Shown here: in pieces, positions 60,401 through 64,000 of the stretch
How positions within the stretch are numbered: position 1 is the first letter of the stretch
Layout of the letters: the number at the start of each line of letters is the position of its first letter
The notes under the pieces: model-generated
Told to the model about the DNA's origin: nothing
The model's input: the letters and a program-made list of their open reading frames with translations, nothing else
The model's database searches: none
Translations under genes and position numbers: made by a program
Source of the DNA: Apricaphanius iberus
Lineage: Eukaryota; Chordata; Actinopteri; Cyprinodontiformes; Aphaniidae
DNA length: 64,000 bases
Assembly: GCA_028564705.1 (NCBI GenBank)
Contig: JAPXFQ010001662.1
Location: 7,562,001 to 7,626,000 of the forward strand
Direction: 5' to 3'

Positions 60401-63400
60401 GCAGGTCCCAGGCTCTGGAATCTTTCACAATTACTGGTTAGGCAGGCTCCATCTTTGGTCATTTTTTAAATCTCTGCTAAAAACCTATTTGTTTGACCTG
60501 GCGTTTAATTCCACATGAGGGTAGGATGCTCCAAATGGTAGATTTTATTTTGCTGTTAATGCTGTACCTTGTATGAGAGGTATGATATACATTGTACTGT
60601 ACTGTGTAACTTTGTGGATGGTGGGGCTTTGCTGTTTTGTCATGGGAAAGCACTTTGGGCACGTTTTTGTGATGATTCACCTGGCTGATTGAGCCATGAT
60701 TATGAGGTGGCAAATAGTAATGAAATATAAGTTTGACTTATTTCTAAATACATATGACAGAAATTCTGTCATAGCATTGATTAGACTTGGAAATCTCATG
60801 ATTATGAAATACTTCATTTTCATTTAGAACATCCTGATAATTATTTTCATTTGTCTCTTCAATAATTGTAAAAAACTGTATTGTTAGCTCAACTCCTCAA
60901 AAATATCAATATTATAAGATAAAATTGTAAAAAAAAGTATATTAATGACAAGTTGCCAGAAATGGGTTTCCATAATGTCTTGATTCTTGACTTTGTTTTC
61001 CAGCTGTCTCTGTTTGGCTCAGAGGGGCGTGTTGATATTTGGCCCCGCCTCCTTCATTCTGCTAACTCCTCCCAGGTGGAGGTGTGGCTTAACGGCCTGC
61101 TGCCCCGCTCCAATACATCCAGGTTCATGTTGGAGCTGCAGGCAGTGGGCGGCTCTCATCCCCTCAGCAAGGTGGACGTTCGCCAGTTCATCGACGACGA
61201 GTACACACCTTCAATATTCAAGGTAACAGTAGCAGCAAAACTTTAATAATTTTTAAAGCAAAAATACATAATTTGTTTCATTTATATTCTTTATTTTTTA
61301 AATATATTTCAGTATTTTAATATAGCATTAATATTTGAATTTCGTTTGGCATGTCTTTAAAGGAAATATCATTGTTTTTTGGGGTTTTTTTTCAACCTTG
61401 ACCTTATTTATAGCATACATTATGTTCATTTACTCACCCAGACAAGTTTAGAGCCACTTGGAGTCGTTAGGGAGAAGCTTATATCCATTTGCAATCAGCA
61501 TAAATCCAAATAATTGGACTTAATGGAGGAGCCGAAGTGCGGCCTCAAAAATAATCTATTATCTGCCCCAAAACACCTTTATTTCACCAATCTCTTGTCA
61601 TAGAACACATACTGAAAGCTCTGCTCAGACTAATACGGGGATTGCCGCATTGCAGTGAATTAACTGAAATTGTAGGTCAGTGTACTCGGCCAAAACAGAG
61701 TGAAGTCAATGTCACCGGAGAGTAAGTCAAAAATAGGAGAACATGGTGTAGATTTTAAGACTAAAACAAAAAATAAATCGTACTCAATCCAACCATGCTA
61801 GCAACAATCTTACACAGTAGTATGTGCAAAACAATAGAATATGCTTAAAATAAATTTGAAAACAATAAGTGATCAACGTGTCACCTCTACACGTACAACG
61901 CTTTCGAGAAGTTATTAAATTTGTCCAGTAACTTGATCTAATATAACAAACTAACATTAGCATCAGCCACATGATAATTCCAACAATAGCAGTTTATAAT
62001 GACGTACTCTAAGTGCGAGTCATTGGAGTGCTGCTTAAGTCAAGTCACCAGTCAAATTTAATTTAGTTTATTATTTATTTATATAGCACCCTATCAGAAA
62101 AATGCTGAGAAAAAACTTGGTTAACAATCGCAATAACAGCAGAAAAAATACATCTGGAGAGTAGTAGGAGAGAAAAGTAGAAGAGAGAAGAAAAGTGGTC
62201 AGCCTGTCCTCCAACAATCTAAACCTATAGCAGCATAACTACAGAGATAACTCAGTATAACCTAAGCCACTAACTATAAGCTTTAACAAAAAGGAAGGTT
62301 TTAAGCTTAGTCTAAAAATAAAGTATCTGCCACACGAACTAAAACTGGGAGCTGGTTCTACAGGAAAGGAGCCTGATAACTAAAAGAGCTGCCTCCTATT
62401 CTACTTTTAGAAATCTTAGGAACTACCATTAAACCTGCATTCTGAGAATGAAGTGCTCTGTTAGGAACATATGGAACAATCAGATCTCTGATGTACGATG
62501 GAGCTTGATTATTAAGGGCTTAATACGCAAGGAGGAGGATCTTAAACTCTATTCTGGATTTAATAGGGAGCCAATGGAGAGAAGCCAAAACAGGAGAAAT
62601 GTGATCTCTCTTTTTAATATTCATCAGAACTCTTGCTGCAGCATTTGGGATCAACTGAAAGTGTTTAAGTGCATTTTGTGGACTTCCTGATAATAAGGAA
62701 TTACAGTAGTCCAGCTTTGAAGTGACAAATGCATGGACTAGTTTCTCTGCATCACTCCTGGACAGGATGTTTCTAATTTTAGCAGTATTCCATAGGTGGA
62801 AAAAAAACTTAAAAACCTGTTTAATATGGGATTTAAATATCATGTCTTGGTCAAAAATTACACCGTGGTTCTTTACATTATTATCAGAGACCCAAATCAA
62901 TGCCATCTCGATTAAGTGATTGACTTAACAGTTTCCTTTTTAAAGCGTCTGGTCCAAAGAAAACAACTTCTGTCTTGTCTGAATTTAAAAGCAGAAAGTT
63001 TAGAGGCATCCAGGGTTTATGTCTTTGAAACATGCCTGTAATATACCTAACTGATTTGATTCATCTGGATTTATGGATAAATATGTTTGTGTGTCCTTTG
63101 AAAGCGACTAAAGCATCTCAACTGTAAACCGATCCGTTCTGCTGCTGTTCAACCGGGTGTTGTTTTGACCTTCCAGGTGTCTCAGTGGGTGTCTTCAGCC
63201 GACAACAGCTCAGAGGTCCTGGGTTTTCTCCAGTGGAAGCCCGTGGCGTACCGGAAGTCCCGTCCGGCTCTGGAGGACGCGACGCCGTGCCGTCACTCCG
63301 ACCCGCGGCCGCTGAGCGGGAACACGACGGCGGCTTCGTCGGCTCTGATTAAAGCTTTTTATCTCGACCCAAAAACTGTGGGGATGAACGTGAGCTTCGG

Positions 63401-63690
63401 CTTGGCTGGAGAACCTTACTACAGCAGCACCGTGTTCCTCAGCTGGTGAGTTCACCTCCTGGTCGATCGTTGGGCGTTGCTGATCCGTCTGTAAATCCAC
63501 GTGGCCTGTCTCCCTCAGGACGATGCTGGCGGGCGTTGGATCTCCTCCTGTTGACTCCTTCTCTCCATTGGTGATCGGCATCTTGACAGCAGGTTTGGGG
63601 ATTCCCATCGTCCTCCTGCTGGGGGGCGGAGTTTACGTCCTCATTAAAAAGAAGGAAACCTCAGGGACGGCATACGAGCCAATCAACTGA
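55169..63690 (+). CDS. glmp: GLMP - glycosylated lysosomal membrane protein
   Basis: Lysosomal type I membrane glycoprotein that accompanies and protects the transporter MFSD1. Seven exons: 55169-55276, 56595-56747, 57476-57574, 57662-57826, 61004-61222, 63177-63445, 63519-63690, joined in phase to 394 residues (human 406). It has an N-terminal signal peptide (hydrophobic VVSVILHVLLF), a long luminal part with about ten N-glycosylation sequons (for example GNDT, RNTS, ENDT, SNGS, GNTT, MNVS) and one membrane segment at about 355-380. A short cytosolic tail KKKETSGTAYEPIN follows. YEPI (390-393) fits the YxxPhi lysosomal sorting motif. Family signatures include RLLEYDDEND and FYLDPKTVGMNVSFG. 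Intron 4 (57827-61003) and intron 5 (61223-63176) contain LINE fragments. No canonical AATAAA was found before the window ends. Confidence 0.96.
55572..55858. mobile_element. Foldback element, about 290 bp
   Basis: Left arm ggtactcttgagagtttaaa through gtcttgaaaacg; right arm is its diverged complement, ending tcaactctcaagagtc. Arms of about 60-70 bp contain gaagaagcctcttg and tcttctctcacaagatgc. In GLMP intron 1. Confidence 0.7.
55884..55919 (+). repeat. (TA)n microsatellite
   Basis: TA dinucleotide run in GLMP intron 1. Confidence 0.9.
56952..57325. mobile_element. hAT-like MITE, inverted relative of 24405-24788
   Basis: TAGGGATGTAAGAAAATATC and GCGATCCCTA ends, with shared tatagtcttactcat and tggatcaa words. 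Flanks gtatacat/gtgtatat are only similar. GLMP intron 2. Confidence 0.65.
57352..57399 (+). repeat. (TA)n microsatellite
   Basis: Long TA run followed by gtgtgtatgtg, 77 nt before GLMP exon 3. Confidence 0.9.
58395..59040 (+). mobile_element. DNA element with TTTATGCTTCT ends
   Basis: agtttatgcttctgcg at the left, agaagcataaact at the right, with ggagacggattgacg and its inverted partner near 58978-59000. Partial inverted copy at 11085-11555. GLMP intron 4. Confidence 0.7.
59520..60735 (+). pseudogene. L2/Rex-like LINE fragment (RT catalytic box to 3' end)
   Basis: Several frames carry successive LINE blocks: the FHCYADDTQVYIP catalytic box (about 59728-59770), HAFVTSRLDSYNSLYFG, LQLVQNAAARLLTG and LYWLPVRF. 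Frame changes between 59590 and 60000 show it is dead. Sense in GLMP intron 4. Confidence 0.78.
61430..61610 (+). repeat. Dispersed repeat family R (copy 2)
   Basis: tttactcacccagacaagtt, gagccacttggagtcgtt and atcagcataaatccaaata match 17524-17720 in order. GLMP intron 5. Confidence 0.55.
62045..63060 (-). pseudogene. L2/Rex-like LINE fragment, antisense
   Basis: Minus strand 62520-62906 encodes NHGVIFDQDMIFKSHIKQ, HAFVTSKLDYCNSLLSG and HISPVLASLHWLPI. It ends in the family tail (complement of tttatttatatagcac at 62085). Frames upstream (PSGPKKTTSVLS-like, near 62950) are shifted. GLMP intron 5. Confidence 0.78.
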
Positions 63691-64000
63691 CATCTAAATC
63701 CTGGCCAATGAGACTTTGGGAAACTTTATGTTTTAGATGATGTCACTATTGGCTCAGCCAATCAGGAAGCAGTTTGTATATTTTCTCAGGTTGGAGGTTT
63801 AACACATGAGATCAGTTTCGGCCATTAGATCAAATTGGCAGCACACAATGCTTACATGTTTAAAAACTGGTTTTGTAAAACTGTTTTTTAAGAGACATTT
63901 AAACACATTTATTGTATATAAATGAATTCTACTTCAAATGTTTTTTTTCTAAATGTATAAATGTTTCATTTAATGTTGAGATTTTAAAGCAAATTCTTTA

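Overview
The window looks like a piece of a teleost fish chromosome. It holds four intron-rich protein-coding genes, all on the + strand, and the introns are packed with transposon families typical of ray-finned fish: hAT-type non-autonomous elements, PIF/Harbinger and Tc1 remnants, L2/Rex-like and L1-like LINE fragments, and AT-rich microsatellites. There is no operon structure, plasmid, phage or CRISPR signal. No rRNA or tRNA gene was recognised.

Layout. (1) About 1934-26698: the 3' part of a gon4-like gene (GON4L, zebrafish udu). Twenty exons can be traced with consistent phases, and the 5' end lies to the left of the window. It encodes a nuclear transcriptional co-regulator with acidic tracts, PAH-like helices and a C-terminal SANT/Myb-like domain. 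(2) 29615-39808: a complete 13-exon PDIA3/ERp57-type protein disulfide isomerase (494 aa) with a signal peptide and a KDEL tail. Its first thioredoxin domain has CGHC, but the second carries LCPHC where WCGHC is expected. (3) 41175-53121: complete CCT3 (chaperonin TCP-1 gamma, 540 aa, 14 coding exons). (4) 55169-63690: complete GLMP (glycosylated lysosomal membrane protein, 394 aa, 7 exons) ending in a single membrane segment and a YEPI sorting signal.

The genes do not form one pathway, although PDIA3 and CCT3 both act in protein folding (ER lumen and cytosol). GON4L, CCT3 and GLMP are also linked in mammals (human 1q22). The PDIA3-like gene between them is not part of that mammalian block, which, with its changed active site, suggests a lineage-specific paralogue or relocated copy.

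The non-coding part records heavy, layered transposition. Several insertions can be read exactly from target-site duplications (51025-52182, 49777-50071, 6348-7153, 5251-6309, 18065-19201, 33846-34471). Some are nested, such as an element inside an element at 42781-44905 and two DNA transposons inside a LINE at 32530-34560. In GON4L intron 7, two hAT insertions explain all but about 83 nt of the intron, and one lies on the splice donor itself. I found no wholly new gene system. The strongest items for follow-up are the PDIA3-like active-site change, the transposon on the splice donor, the twin E-box palindromes before GLMP and the uncharacterised foldback elements.
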